NCBI RefSeq assembly: GCF_000252125.1
Contig: NZ_AHKF01000025.1
Span: 1-64,000 of the forward strand
DNA length: 64,000 nt
Direction of reading: 5' to 3'
Source: Flavobacterium frigoris PS1
GTDB taxonomy: Bacteria; Bacteroidota; Bacteroidia; Flavobacteriales; Flavobacteriaceae
Under the pieces are notes generated by a model. It was not told the DNA's origin, searched no databases, and saw only the letters and a list, made by a program, of their open reading frames with translations. Both the position numbers and the translations under genes were made by a program. This document shows positions 41,449 to 50,362 of this stretch, in pieces. Within the stretch, counting starts at the first letter, position 1. Each line of letters starts with the position of its first letter.

Positions 41449-42321
41449 CTACTTGCTTATACTGCTTCGGTAGACCGTCGGTGATTTTCCAACATGCTTT
41501 TTAAAAAAGGTACTAAAAGCGGAAGGACAGTTGAATCCCAAATATTCTGACAAGAAATTTATTGTAATTTGGTCGTCTTCAAGTGCATTTTTCGCCTCCA
41601 TGATAAGGGTTTCTTCAAGGATTCTTTTTACTGACTTCCCTGTAGTATGTTTAACTACCTTATTGAGATGACCAGGGGTTACATATAAAACGCCTGCGTA
41701 AAATTTTACGCTGTGCTGCTCTTTAAAATGAATGGCAAGAATATTTAAAAATTGAATGGTCAAATTTTCATTTCTTGTAAAACTCAAGTGGTAATCACTC
41801 ACAAAATGCCCATAAATACAACGGAGTTCATATAAAAAGAGATTAAAACTAATACGCTGCAACTCTGTTGCTACATGCCGAATCGCTTTATCACTGTTCA
41901 CTTGATACATCAACTTATAGATTAGCGATACCACTAAATAACTTTTAAGATCTAAACTCACCTTTCCAATACTTTTACCACTAAGAAAATAAAAAGCGTC
42001 AAGAAGGGCTTGCTTATTACAATTTTCTATCGCAAAGGCTGTACTGAAGGAAAGGTAGAATAGTTTTAGCTGAGGATCCGTGTCTAAAATGACTAAAGGT
42101 GACCCTTTAGAAAGGACAACTAAATCATGGGCGAACAGCTCCAAAAAAACGTCATGAAAAGAAATTCTTAGACTGCCTGATTTTATAAGTAGTACAGCCG
42201 TATTACTTATAAGGAAAGCTTCATGCCCCACTTTTTTAAGCGTACAATCTTTTAGAATTTGAACATCTAGGCCTTTAACTGGAAGTTCATTTAAATCGAT
42301 ATGTAGTAAAGTCATTATCAT
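41449..42321 (-). CDS. AraC-family transcriptional regulator
   Basis: 290 residues. The N-terminal half is a cupin-like sensor. The C-terminal AraC domain (residues ~190-288) has HFKEQHSVKFYAGVLYVTPG, HLNKVVKHTTGKSVKRILEE and FLSEYLGFNCPSAFSTFFKK, HVGKSPTVYR, the two helix-turn-helix motifs. Such regulators often control transfer or cargo. The ATG at 42321 is one of two near the start (also 42315). It probably regulates the adjacent transfer or lipoprotein region. Confidence 0.85.
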   Translation of the reverse strand: MIMTLLHIDLNELPVKGLDVQILKDCTLKKVGHEAFLISNTAVLLIKSGSLRISFHDVFLELFAHDLVVLSKGSPLVILDTDPQLKLFYLSFSTAFAIENCNKQALLDAFYFLSGKSIGKVSLDLKSYLVVSLIYKLMYQVNSDKAIRHVATELQRISFNLFLYELRCIYGHFVSDYHLSFTRNENLTIQFLNILAIHFKEQHSVKFYAGVLYVTPGHLNKVVKHTTGKSVKRILEETLIMEAKNALEDDQITINFLSEYLGFNCPSAFSTFFKKHVGKSPTVYRSSISK

Positions 42322-42369
42322 AATTCACTCGTTTCAAATAAAAAGGAATACTGGCAAACTAAAGTCGTA

Positions 42370-42612
42370 CTAATCGTTCTTATTTGATTTTTCGACAACA
42401 ATCAAAAAAATGAAATACAGATTCATCAGGGTTGCTACAAAAAGTAAATACCCCATCGTTTGAGTACTCACGTTTTTCTTGCGACCGTTAAACCAATAGC
42501 CAACTATTTCATCATAGCTTAATAAATCTATAATGAAACAGAGACTAATGAGGTTAAATATGACCAACACTAAAGAAAAGTAAATGGGTAATTTCATCAG
42601 TAACAAGGACAT
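42370..42612 (-). CDS. Two-helix membrane protein, unknown
   Basis: 80 residues. Two predicted membrane helices (IYFSLVLVIFNLISLCFIID and MGYLLFVATLMNLYFIFLIV) linked by a basic loop (DEIVGYWFNGRKKNVST). Unrecognised. It follows the lipoprotein gene by 25 bases on the same strand, so the two are probably co-transcribed. Confidence 0.55.
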   Translation of the reverse strand: MSLLLMKLPIYFSLVLVIFNLISLCFIIDLLSYDEIVGYWFNGRKKNVSTQTMGYLLFVATLMNLYFIFLIVVEKSNKND

Positions 42613-42637
42613 TTTTTGTTATAAAAAGATTAACTGA

Positions 42638-43333
42638 TTATAAGTAATAGCGCAGAAGGGCGATTACAGAAATGAGTGAAGCCTGAAAAGGATGAAACCC
42701 TGATGCTATTTTTTTGTTCCCAACGGAAATTTCCCAATCTCGATCTTTATGTCCCCCTTCTGCATCAAGTGCATATCTGGTAACTGCGGTGATTCCTAAA
42801 ATTGTTTCCAATTCGTTTCTTGTTAGATTAGTAGAATCCAATATCCCAGCTTCGTACGTGGTGATGAAATCATACAATAGGCTGTACTCTGCTTCCTTAT
42901 TTTGAATGAGAGATACAAAAAAACCGAGTAAACTACTTTCCGCAGCTTCGCTCAAGGTACCTGCAGCTAGTATTGATGTAACCACAGTTTCAGGATTATT
43001 TATACTAATACTAATACCGTCTTCCGTAATCAATATATTGCTTTTACCAAAAACATCGGGAGCTTTCAACTTTGCTCCCATATAATTTACTTGGGTCGCT
43101 AAATCTTGAATAGTTTTAGAATATCCATGAATCTGATAGTAGTCCGAAAGCCAAATACCATATTTTTTCCCAACTTCATCGTAAGGATTAGCATCATTTG
43201 CTGGACCCAATTGTTTCGATACACTTGCTTGCACAGAAACACTATTAACTTCTTCAACTGTATTTCCATATTCATCCGTAGAACAGGAAATCATTACTAA
43301 AACAACAAACAAACCTAAAAATAAATTTTTCAT
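42638..43333 (-). CDS. Lipoprotein of unknown function
   Basis: 231 residues. Lipobox LVMISCSTDE with Cys near residue 17 followed by Ser-Thr-Asp-Glu, suggesting lipid attachment and, by Bacteroidota rules, possible surface export. Body: ANDANPYDEVGKKYGIWLSD, DLATQVNYMGAKLKAPDVFG, then an Asp/Glu-rich region and a hydrophobic C-terminal stretch (SLISVIALLRYYL). No family recognised. Divergently placed from the TPR/HTH regulator at 43667; an adjacent membrane protein follows. Confidence 0.7.
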   Translation of the reverse strand: MKNLFLGLFVVLVMISCSTDEYGNTVEEVNSVSVQASVSKQLGPANDANPYDEVGKKYGIWLSDYYQIHGYSKTIQDLATQVNYMGAKLKAPDVFGKSNILITEDGISISINNPETVVTSILAAGTLSEAAESSLLGFFVSLIQNKEAEYSLLYDFITTYEAGILDSTNLTRNELETILGITAVTRYALDAEGGHKDRDWEISVGNKKIASGFHPFQASLISVIALLRYYL

Positions 43334-43487
43334 AATTATTAGTTATAAAATGTGACTGAGAATAATTTCTCTGTTCATCTACCCGGGTAAGCAGAACCTT
43401 TATTTAGCACGATGCTAAACTTTTTGCTTTTGAATTCGAAGCAAATCTATATGCTCTAAAGTACCCGCACAAGACTATAGTGGTGTG

Positions 43488-43524
43488 TTTTCACGATAAT
43501 AACTATGGATTTTCACGAAATCCA
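43488..43524. promoter_or_regulatory. Direct and inverted repeats in the divergent promoter region
   Basis: TTTTCACGA occurs twice (43488-43496 and 43510-43518), 22 bases apart. The second copy lies in the dyad TGGATTT-TCACG-AAATCCA (43506-43524). The region (333 bases) separates the divergent lipoprotein and TPR/HTH genes. Probably a binding site for one of the local regulators. Confidence 0.35.
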
Positions 43525-43666
43525 CACATTCTTTTTATTCCAATAAAACACTATTTATCAGTAGATTATAGTATTTTTGAAATACACTTTGTTGAAAAGA
43601 TTCCAGTATCTATATCTGAATACACAAGGAGTGTTTCGCAACTACCCCGAATTTAATTGATGTACT

Positions 43667-45346
43667 ATGAAGCCATTTTTTATACTAATGTTATTTGTAC
43701 CCCTGTGGATACAATCTCAGAATACCTCGTTCAAAGTTCCAGACTCCATTCAAAATAAAGATTTTGCTTATTTGGAAGACCGAATAGACCAGTTTAAAAA
43801 TGACAGTACCAGAGCTGCCATATACTTATTTACTTATATCAAAAAAGCGAAAAGGGAACACAACTGGCAGGAGCTTAAAAACGGCTATCAAAACTTAATG
43901 CACATGTCCCCTTCATCAATGCGGATAATTTACGCTGATAGCATGGTATATGCAGCAAAAAAGACAAAAGATAATGCTGCAATAGGTAGTGCGTTCTTAA
44001 CCAAAGGAATAGTTTTGTTTTCCAATAAGAAATACAAAGAGGCATTAGATGACTATCTGATTGCTAACGAATATATAGCTAAAACAAATGATCAATACCT
44101 CATTTATAAAGTAAAATACAACATTGCTCAGCTGAAGAACAGCATGGGTTTTTTTGACGAAGGCATTTCTTTATTGAGAGAATGTGTAAACTACTATAAA
44201 AAGAATCATGACAGAGCATATCTGAATTCACTCCATTCTTTGGGACTGTCTTATAATAAAGTGGGGAATTACGGCTTGTGCTCCATAACTAACGAGGAAG
44301 GAGTCAAAGAAAGTGAAAAGCGTGCTAGTCCAGAAATGACCGTTTATTTTCAGCACTCAGAAGGTGTGAACCAATATTTTCTAAATAATTACCAAAAGGC
44401 TATTGATAATTTAAAAAGTACAATGCTTGAAATAGAAAGTAACAATGATTTTGCCAATGAGGCTGTAGGGAATTTTTATATTGGGAAAAGTTATTGGGAA
44501 CTTAAAAAATATGAAACTGCCATCCCTTATTTTAAAAAAGTGGACCAGATTTTAAACAGCAAACAATTTATAAGAAGAGATTTATTAGAAACTTTTGTAT
44601 TATTAATTAACTACTACAAAACAAAGAAAGAGGACAAGCTACATTTGTATTATATAGACCAACTACTTAAAGCAGATCATTTGCTCCTTGAAACTAACAG
44701 TTACCTCATATCCAAAGTGAGCAAGGAATATGATAATAAGAACATTTTGATTGAAAAACAAAAATTAGAGTCACAAGTAAATGGACAAAAATCCAACAAC
44801 TTAATTTTTATTGTCCTTGTAACACTAATATTCTTAACCCTTCTTTTTGTAAGCTATCGCAACTTTAAAATCAAAAGTACGTACAAAAAAAATTATGACG
44901 CACTGATGAATAAAAGCTTCGAGCCTATAAAAGAAATCACCCCAATACAACATACTGGAATAGCTGACATCAATGCTGCAGCGGTTACTGAATTAATTAG
45001 GCAATTAGAAAAATGGGAACAAGGAAAGAAGTTCCTAGATAAAGAAATAACCTTAGTAAAACTAGCCGCTACTTTTAACTCCAATACTAAATATCTTTCT
45101 CTTGTTGTTTACCATCACCGCCATAAGAAGTTTGTTACCTACGTTAATGACTTGAAAATTGACTATCTGATCAACGCTCTTAAAGAAAGTAAACTTCTAC
45201 AACAGTATACAAATAAAGCACTGGCTGAAGAAATCGGCTTTAGTTCTACCCAACGTTTTGCGAATGCTTTTAAGGCAAGAGCTAATATGCCTGCAGCTTT
45301 CTATATCGCACAACTTAAAAAAGAAGAAAAGAAAGTCGTAACATAA
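43667..45346 (+). CDS. TPR sensor with transmembrane helix and C-terminal AraC-type DNA-binding domain
   Basis: 559 residues. A signal peptide (MKPFFILMLFVPLWIQSQ) is followed by TPR helices (residues ~40-340; AAIGSAFLTKGIVLFSNKKY, AVGNFYIGKSYWELKKYETA). One membrane helix lies at ~378-398 (NNLIFIVLVTLIFLTLLFVS). The cytoplasmic end (residues ~460-555) is an AraC-like HTH (LVKLAATFNSNTKYLSLVVY, ALAEEIGFSSTQRFANAFKA). This is a one-component membrane sensor type that is common in Flavobacteriia. Its signal and targets are unknown; the divergent lipoprotein is a candidate target. Confidence 0.83.
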   Translation: MKPFFILMLFVPLWIQSQNTSFKVPDSIQNKDFAYLEDRIDQFKNDSTRAAIYLFTYIKKAKREHNWQELKNGYQNLMHMSPSSMRIIYADSMVYAAKKTKDNAAIGSAFLTKGIVLFSNKKYKEALDDYLIANEYIAKTNDQYLIYKVKYNIAQLKNSMGFFDEGISLLRECVNYYKKNHDRAYLNSLHSLGLSYNKVGNYGLCSITNEEGVKESEKRASPEMTVYFQHSEGVNQYFLNNYQKAIDNLKSTMLEIESNNDFANEAVGNFYIGKSYWELKKYETAIPYFKKVDQILNSKQFIRRDLLETFVLLINYYKTKKEDKLHLYYIDQLLKADHLLLETNSYLISKVSKEYDNKNILIEKQKLESQVNGQKSNNLIFIVLVTLIFLTLLFVSYRNFKIKSTYKKNYDALMNKSFEPIKEITPIQHTGIADINAAAVTELIRQLEKWEQGKKFLDKEITLVKLAATFNSNTKYLSLVVYHHRHKKFVTYVNDLKIDYLINALKESKLLQQYTNKALAEEIGFSSTQRFANAFKARANMPAAFYIAQLKKEEKKVVT

Positions 45347-45435
45347 ACAAGAGAACAACTCAAATTTTACACTCTACGTCGTCTAACGAGAGCATAAATT
45401 ACTATTTTTACCTCTTAAATTTATAAAAAAATATC

Positions 45436-45612
45436 ATGAAAGATTTAATCGAAAAAATCAACGCAGAATTTGAAACATTTAAAACCGAATCTGAATCACT
45501 AACTGAAAAAGGTGTTAAAGCAGCTGGAGCAAGAGCTCGTAAAGCAACTCTAGAGCTAGAGAAACTATTAAAAGAGTTTAGAAAAGTTTCTGTGGAAGAA
45601 TCTAAAAAATAA
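45436..45612 (+). CDS. Histone H1-like (Hc1-type) DNA-binding mini-protein
   Basis: 58 residues: MKDLIEKINAEFETFKTESE, then SLTEKGVKAAGARARKATLE, LEKLLKEFRKVSVEESKK. It is Lys/Glu-rich with an Ala-rich centre, the form of short bacterial histone H1/Hc1-like proteins in Bacteroidota. It has its own strong terminator and no near neighbours on its strand. Likely a nucleoid-associated protein; DNA binding is inferred from the family. Confidence 0.8.
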   Translation: MKDLIEKINAEFETFKTESESLTEKGVKAAGARARKATLELEKLLKEFRKVSVEESKK

Positions 45613-45624
45613 TATTTCCCTAAA

Positions 45625-45662
45625 AAAAACCTCGTTTAAATCTTTTTAAACGAGGTTTTTAG
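45625..45662 (+). terminator. Terminator of histone H1-like gene
   Basis: Perfect 16-bp stem (45625-45640 / 45645-45660, core ACCTCGTTTAAA / TTTAAACGAGGT), loop TCTT, with a T run. Confidence 0.92.
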
Positions 45663-45756
45663 GTTTATCATGCCAATTAAATTTTAGGAGCCCTAGTTCA
45701 ACAAATACCAGCAGCACTTTTCTATATTTTGTGGTACATATTACTATATAGAAAGC

Positions 45757-46067
45757 TTATCCTTTCTTTAACTGTTTTAGCCGGCCATGGTAAGACTGCC
45801 AAAAATTTCTCTTAGTAGCGTCGTTTAGGAAAGAAGCAGCTAACACTTTTTCTACCTTTTCTGACTGTGATAACGCAACTCCATGATGTCATTAAAGTTT
45901 TTCTCACTGATGCCTATATGCACCGCAAAGACAAAAAACTGTCGCCTTACTTTTCCTTGATCTAAATTTTCAGGTAATAGTCCATCATCCAACGCAAATT
46001 CTTTATTGTCTATATGAATACGGCTATTCAACAGATCATAAGCTGGACTTAGCCTATAATCATACAT
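45757..46067 (-). pseudogene. hipA: HipA-family toxin remnant (C-terminal end, frameshifted)
   Basis: The first part reads YDYRLSPAYDLLNSRIHIDN, then KEFALDDGLLPENLDQGKVR, both typical of the HipA C-terminal kinase lobe. It then shifts to another frame near 45855, where SEKVEKVLAASFLNDATKRN and FWQSYHGRLKQLKKG finish the family's C-terminus (stop at 45757). The N-terminal ~230 residues of HipA and any HipB are absent. This is a decayed toxin-antitoxin locus. Confidence 0.7.
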
Positions 46068-46156
46068 TTCTTAAAATAAACTTAATTTTACTTTGCTAAC
46101 TTTCTTTTTAGTTTTACTTTCGCGCTTTATATTTAATTAATCTAAATAAGAATAAA

Positions 46157-48544
46157 ATGAAAATTATTATTTTAATTGCTGCTGCACTTCTATCAGTTCA
46201 GGCATTTTCGCAATCAAATCTAAAGGGTAAAATTACAGATCAAAATAATCAAGCAGTCATCGGGGCGACTGTGCAAATTAAAGAAACAGGAAATAGTACA
46301 ACTACAGATGTTTCTGGAGATTATTTGTTGTCTAACATAAAAGAGGGAACTTATTCAGCTAGGATTGAAATGCTTGGTTACCAAACTAGAATCAAAAGCT
46401 TTACGTTTGATGGTACTAGTTCAGTAGTATACAATGTTACTTTATCAGATGATATAAGCCGCTTAGATGAAGTTGTAATTTCTGCCAGCAGGCACTCTGA
46501 ATATTTATCAGAAATTCCAGCTTCTGTAACAGTAGTTGGACAAGCTAAATTGCAAGAGTTTGCTAAATCTACTTCAAATATTAGTGAAATACTAGAATTT
46601 ACAGTGCCAGGTTTAGCGATGTCTTCAGGTACTTTTTCTAACTGGGGACAAACATTACGTGGGCGATCTTTACTAGTTATGGTTGACGGTATTCCGCAAT
46701 CTTCACCTTTAAGAAACGGACAATTAGGAATAAAATCAATTACTCCTAATGATATTAGTCGCGTGGAGGTTATAAAAGGAGCTACTTCTATTTTTGGTAA
46801 CGGTGGTAACGGCGGTTTTATTAATTACATTACTAAAAAACCTAATTCTATCAAAAAATTTGAAGGCTCCACCAATGTTTGGGGTACATCTAATGTAGCA
46901 GAAACAAAAGACGCATTAGGATTTGGGGGTTACCAATCCTTTAAAGGGAATTTAGATAAATTCAGTTATTATATTAGCGGGAGTTATGAAAAAACGGGCA
47001 ATAAATATGATGCTAAAGGTATTCCTCTTTTACCAACCTATGGATTTGATAATTCTAAAATATACAGTACTTTAGGAAAGATTGAGTATCAATTAACTGA
47101 AAATCAAAAAATATCCCTAGGAGGTAATTTTTATAAATCGGTGCAAAACTCTCCATTTATTCCTGTAGCTGCAAAAGTTGAAGTTTTTAATAAAGAAGGA
47201 GATTATTCTATAACAGCTGGATATGGTGAAAAAGGGACTATTGCGGGAGAAAAAGCTAACGGTTCAATCCTTGGAAATGGACAATTGACATATAATTTAA
47301 ACAATATATTTTCTGAAACTACAGACTTTCAAACTGATTTGTATTACCAAAATACGGAGAACATTTTCTTTTATTCTGATAAGTTTGAAAACGGAGGTCA
47401 ATCTGTAATAAACGCAGAAAAATATGGGTTAAGACCCAATTTTATCACGAAGTTGTCAGACAACAAGGCGGCAGATATTACACTTACGTATGGTGTAGAT
47501 TTACTTAGAGATAAAACCAATCAAGGGCTATTAGATGGTAGGTTATGGGTGCCTAATATCGAAATGATTAGCTGGGCGCCTTACGCACAATCTACCCTTA
47601 AATTTAATGAAAAATGGGTTGTTAAAACAGGTTTACGTTATGATGATATTAATATGGATATTGTTGATTATAGTACTTTACCGTATTCCGGCAAGAGTGA
47701 TGGTAACTTTAGCCCGTCTGTAGACGTACAAGGTGGTAAATTAAACTTTAATAATCTCGCCTTTAATTTTGGTGTACGCTATATTGAGCATCAAGAATTT
47801 ATACCATATATAAGTTACTCACAAGGTTTTTCAATTGCAGATTTAGGTTCTGTATTGCGTTCTGCAACAGCAAGTAATATTAATGATATTCAGTTAGAAC
47901 CTGCGGTGACTAAAAACTATGAATTTGGTTTTTTATCTAAATTTAATAACCTGAAGTTTGAGGCTGTTGGGTATTACAGCACCTCTAGTTTGGGTACGGG
48001 AATTGTTTTTGTTGATGAGTTAAATACATTCCAACCTTCTAAACAACCACAACGTATTTATGGCGGAGAGGTTGCTATAGATTATTTTACGTCAAACGAT
48101 AAATGGCAATTTGGAACCTCCTATTCGTATGTTGAAGGTACCAAATATAATGTAGGAGACGAAAATAACTTAAGCTATTTGGGAGGTGATGTAATTTCTG
48201 CACCAAAATTGACTGTGTATGCAAACTGGAAACCGATACAAAAATTAAGTACTTCTATTAGAGTTACCAATTCGGGAGACAGAGAAAGATTTGATCCTTT
48301 TTTAAATGTAAACACTAACAAATATGAATATAGACATACTGAATTTCCAGTAAGTGGTTATACCTTAGTTAATCTTTCTTTGGCTTACCAATTAGAACCT
48401 AACTTGTCTGTGTCCTTAGCGGTAAATAACTTGTTAAACGAGTATTATCTTCCTGCAAGATCGCAATGGGCATCCCCATTAAAAACATTTACAGGAGCTG
48501 GCGAAGGCGCTAACGCTAAAGTAAGTTTACAATATAATTTTTAA
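46157..48544 (+). CDS. TonB-dependent outer-membrane receptor (siderophore type)
   Basis: 795 residues. Signal peptide MKIIILIAAALLSVQAFS. An N-terminal carboxypeptidase-D-like regulatory domain (residues ~20-100; NLKGKITDQNNQAVIGATVQ) is typical of Bacteroidota receptors. Next come the TonB-box region RLDEVVISASR, a plug domain (IPASVTVVGQAKLQEFAKST, GQTLRGRSLLVMVDGIPQSS, NDISRVEVIKGATSIFGNGG) and a 22-strand barrel that ends in the aromatic KVSLQYNF. The PepSY gene follows 10 bases later, which suggests uptake of a ferric siderophore with reduction at the inner membrane. Confidence 0.93.
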   Translation: MKIIILIAAALLSVQAFSQSNLKGKITDQNNQAVIGATVQIKETGNSTTTDVSGDYLLSNIKEGTYSARIEMLGYQTRIKSFTFDGTSSVVYNVTLSDDISRLDEVVISASRHSEYLSEIPASVTVVGQAKLQEFAKSTSNISEILEFTVPGLAMSSGTFSNWGQTLRGRSLLVMVDGIPQSSPLRNGQLGIKSITPNDISRVEVIKGATSIFGNGGNGGFINYITKKPNSIKKFEGSTNVWGTSNVAETKDALGFGGYQSFKGNLDKFSYYISGSYEKTGNKYDAKGIPLLPTYGFDNSKIYSTLGKIEYQLTENQKISLGGNFYKSVQNSPFIPVAAKVEVFNKEGDYSITAGYGEKGTIAGEKANGSILGNGQLTYNLNNIFSETTDFQTDLYYQNTENIFFYSDKFENGGQSVINAEKYGLRPNFITKLSDNKAADITLTYGVDLLRDKTNQGLLDGRLWVPNIEMISWAPYAQSTLKFNEKWVVKTGLRYDDINMDIVDYSTLPYSGKSDGNFSPSVDVQGGKLNFNNLAFNFGVRYIEHQEFIPYISYSQGFSIADLGSVLRSATASNINDIQLEPAVTKNYEFGFLSKFNNLKFEAVGYYSTSSLGTGIVFVDELNTFQPSKQPQRIYGGEVAIDYFTSNDKWQFGTSYSYVEGTKYNVGDENNLSYLGGDVISAPKLTVYANWKPIQKLSTSIRVTNSGDRERFDPFLNVNTNKYEYRHTEFPVSGYTLVNLSLAYQLEPNLSVSLAVNNLLNEYYLPARSQWASPLKTFTGAGEGANAKVSLQYNF

Positions 48545-48554
48545 TTTCTGTTTG

Positions 48555-49628
48555 ATGGCTTTAGGGAATATAGTGCGTAAAATTCATCTTTGGGTAGGTA
48601 TTACATGCGGTTTAGTTGCTTCGATTTCTGGCATTTCTGGTGCTATGTACGTATGGCAACCAGAAATCAGCGCGGCACTTAACCCTGAGCTATTAACGAT
48701 GAAAAACATAGATAGTTTAGAGGATGCCGTTTTTTTAAAAACGGCATCCTCTTTAACAACGACGCACTCGGATAGTATTAGCAAAATGTTTCTACCATAT
48801 AGAGAGCAGCAAACAATTTCTATTGAATATAAAAACGGGAAAACCAATTATTATAATTCAGAAAATGGGCAGTTTTTAGGAGAGAATTCAGCTTCAATTG
48901 TGTTTTTTGAAGATTTGTTAAAATTTCACCGTACTCTTTTAATTCCAAAAATAGGCAAGTATGTGACTGGAACAAGTACCATTATTTTCCTTCTATTGAT
49001 ATTGCTTTCGGGTATTTATATTTGGTACAAAACCTATAATACTACTCTTAAAAACGGGTTTAAAATTAAATGGAAGAGTAAGAAAAAGAAATTTAATTTT
49101 GATCTTCACAAAGTATTGGGCGTTAGCTTTTTTATCCCACTTTTGACAATTTCCTTTACAGGTGCCTATTTTACGTATAATTCCTATTATAAAAAGGCGC
49201 TATCAGTGCTAGATAGTAAAACAATTCTTAAACAAGAAACACAAAATAAGAATCCCTCATCCTTTGCAGCGGTTTTATTAGATTCCGATAAAAGTTATCA
49301 CTTGCGTGCCATTTACTATCCTAAAGATGCAAATGACAACTATCGGTTTAGATATATTGAGAGTAGATTTAAAACGCAAGGACTTAGAAAAACCAAAGAA
49401 CTGGCGGTCAGCACAAACCTAAAAACAGTCTCTTTAACAGATTATAGGAATGATGCTACTAGCAACCGTGTAGCATCACAATTTTACCCTGTACACATTG
49501 GTGAAATTGCAGGGATATTTGGTAGGATTCTTGTTTTTATCGCAGGATTTATTCCCATTACATTGTATATCACTGGCTTTAGGATATATCTTTCTAAGAA
49601 GCGTAGGACAAGAAAGTTTCCTGCTTAA
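48555..49628 (+). CDS. PepSY-associated membrane protein (iron reduction type)
   Basis: About 357 residues from the ATG at 48555; a TTG at 48552 is in frame. PepSY-TM family: KIHLWVGITCGLVASISGIS with the first helix, YVWQPEISAALNP, FHRTLLIPKIGKYVTGTSTI, FDLHKVLGVSFFIPLLTISF and a final IPITLYITGFRIYLSKKR helix. Four membrane helices in all, with conserved histidines that could bind heme. Family members are linked to siderophore-iron reduction. Co-transcribed with the TonB receptor. A terminator follows at 49937. Confidence 0.87.
   Translation: MALGNIVRKIHLWVGITCGLVASISGISGAMYVWQPEISAALNPELLTMKNIDSLEDAVFLKTASSLTTTHSDSISKMFLPYREQQTISIEYKNGKTNYYNSENGQFLGENSASIVFFEDLLKFHRTLLIPKIGKYVTGTSTIIFLLLILLSGIYIWYKTYNTTLKNGFKIKWKSKKKKFNFDLHKVLGVSFFIPLLTISFTGAYFTYNSYYKKALSVLDSKTILKQETQNKNPSSFAAVLLDSDKSYHLRAIYYPKDANDNYRFRYIESRFKTQGLRKTKELAVSTNLKTVSLTDYRNDATSNRVASQFYPVHIGEIAGIFGRILVFIAGFIPITLYITGFRIYLSKKRRTRKFPA
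48720..48751. repeat. Perfect 15-bp hairpin inside the PepSY coding region
   Basis: GAGGATGCCGTTTTT (48720-48734), loop TT, AAAAACGGCATCCTC (48737-48751). It encodes the peptide EDAVFLKTASS. There is no T tract after the stem, so it is not a standard terminator. Such an exact inverted repeat in coding DNA is unexpected. Confidence 0.9.
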
Positions 49629-49936
49629 CGGCAATTTAATGTCGCCTATGAAATTCAGAACTAAAAGAGATATATTAAAAATGTGCATGGACCCAAAAAG
49701 TTAGGCATTTAAATTAATTAATACTTTCTGAATGAGCTAACTACTGTACAGAGCTCATTCCTTTTATATTAAGTCTGATTCTATATGTTTATAAACAGTT
49801 TTGTTAGTGATTAGGTATCGCACTTTTCTTTCCTTCCATCAATACTCTTCTATATCCAAAGTGAAAAGAAGCGGAAGTCATTTATAACTCCAACAATATC
49901 AAATTCTATGAATTTCTATTGACTTTAGGATATTAA
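49629..49936. other. Non-coding stretch after PepSY gene
   Basis: About 310 bases with no supported gene, ending at the terminator. Nothing recognisable seen in it. Confidence 0.5.
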
Positions 49937-49964
49937 AAAGGGCTTTCCAGCCCTTTCTTTTTTT
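49937..49964 (+). terminator. Terminator downstream of the PepSY gene
   Basis: Stem AAAGGGCT / AGCCCTTT, loop TTCC, followed by a T run, about 310 bases after the PepSY stop. Confidence 0.75.
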
Positions 49965-50059
49965 ACAAAATGTTTTTATATTATTATTCTCAAAAAATAT
50001 TTTTATAGTACTTCATTGGAGTTTGCAGAATACAATTCAGTAATTGGGATTTATTTCAC

Positions 50060-50275
50060 TTATTTGGTTAAATTTACATTCAGCCTTAATTCGTATTTAA
50101 TTTCATTATCATCCAAATCTGTAATTTTAATAAAGTTAAGTTTTTCAAAGAGTTTTACTAATTTATCATTTTCCTTAGTCGTTATTGCCCGAATACGTTT
50201 TAGTCCAATATTATTTACCCAAATTCCATGGCTAAAAGCATAGCCGAAATCATATAACCTTGTTCACGGAGTTTT
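50060..50275 (-). pseudogene. GNAT acetyltransferase remnant (frameshifted)
   Basis: On the minus strand the last ~55 codons in one frame read NNIGLKRIRAITTKENDKLV, then KLFEKLNFIKITDLDDNEIK, ending at 50060. Just upstream another frame reads LREQGYMISAMLLAMEFG, the GNAT acetyl-CoA loop region. Together they are the C-terminal half of a GNAT acetyltransferase (GYMxEAL...GFxxLGLxRI...N..S..L.EKLGF). A frameshift lies near 50218, and the N-terminal half is missing. Confidence 0.6.
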
Positions 50276-50362
50276 TAGACAGTTTTCAGCTTAGCGAAGA
50301 CAGAAATTAGAAGTACAAATGTTCAGTTTGTTAGTGGTTTTGTGATTTTTGACCTATAATTT

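Noticed and set aside
26790-46000. Second copy of the tRNA-Arg 3' end marking the right end of the element
   Set aside because: Read through this interval for GGTTTGAATCC and neighbours and found none; serine recombinases can use very short cores, so the right end remains undefined.
50016-50243. Plus-strand ORF
   Set aside because: It is the complement of the GNAT remnant; the minus strand makes biological sense.
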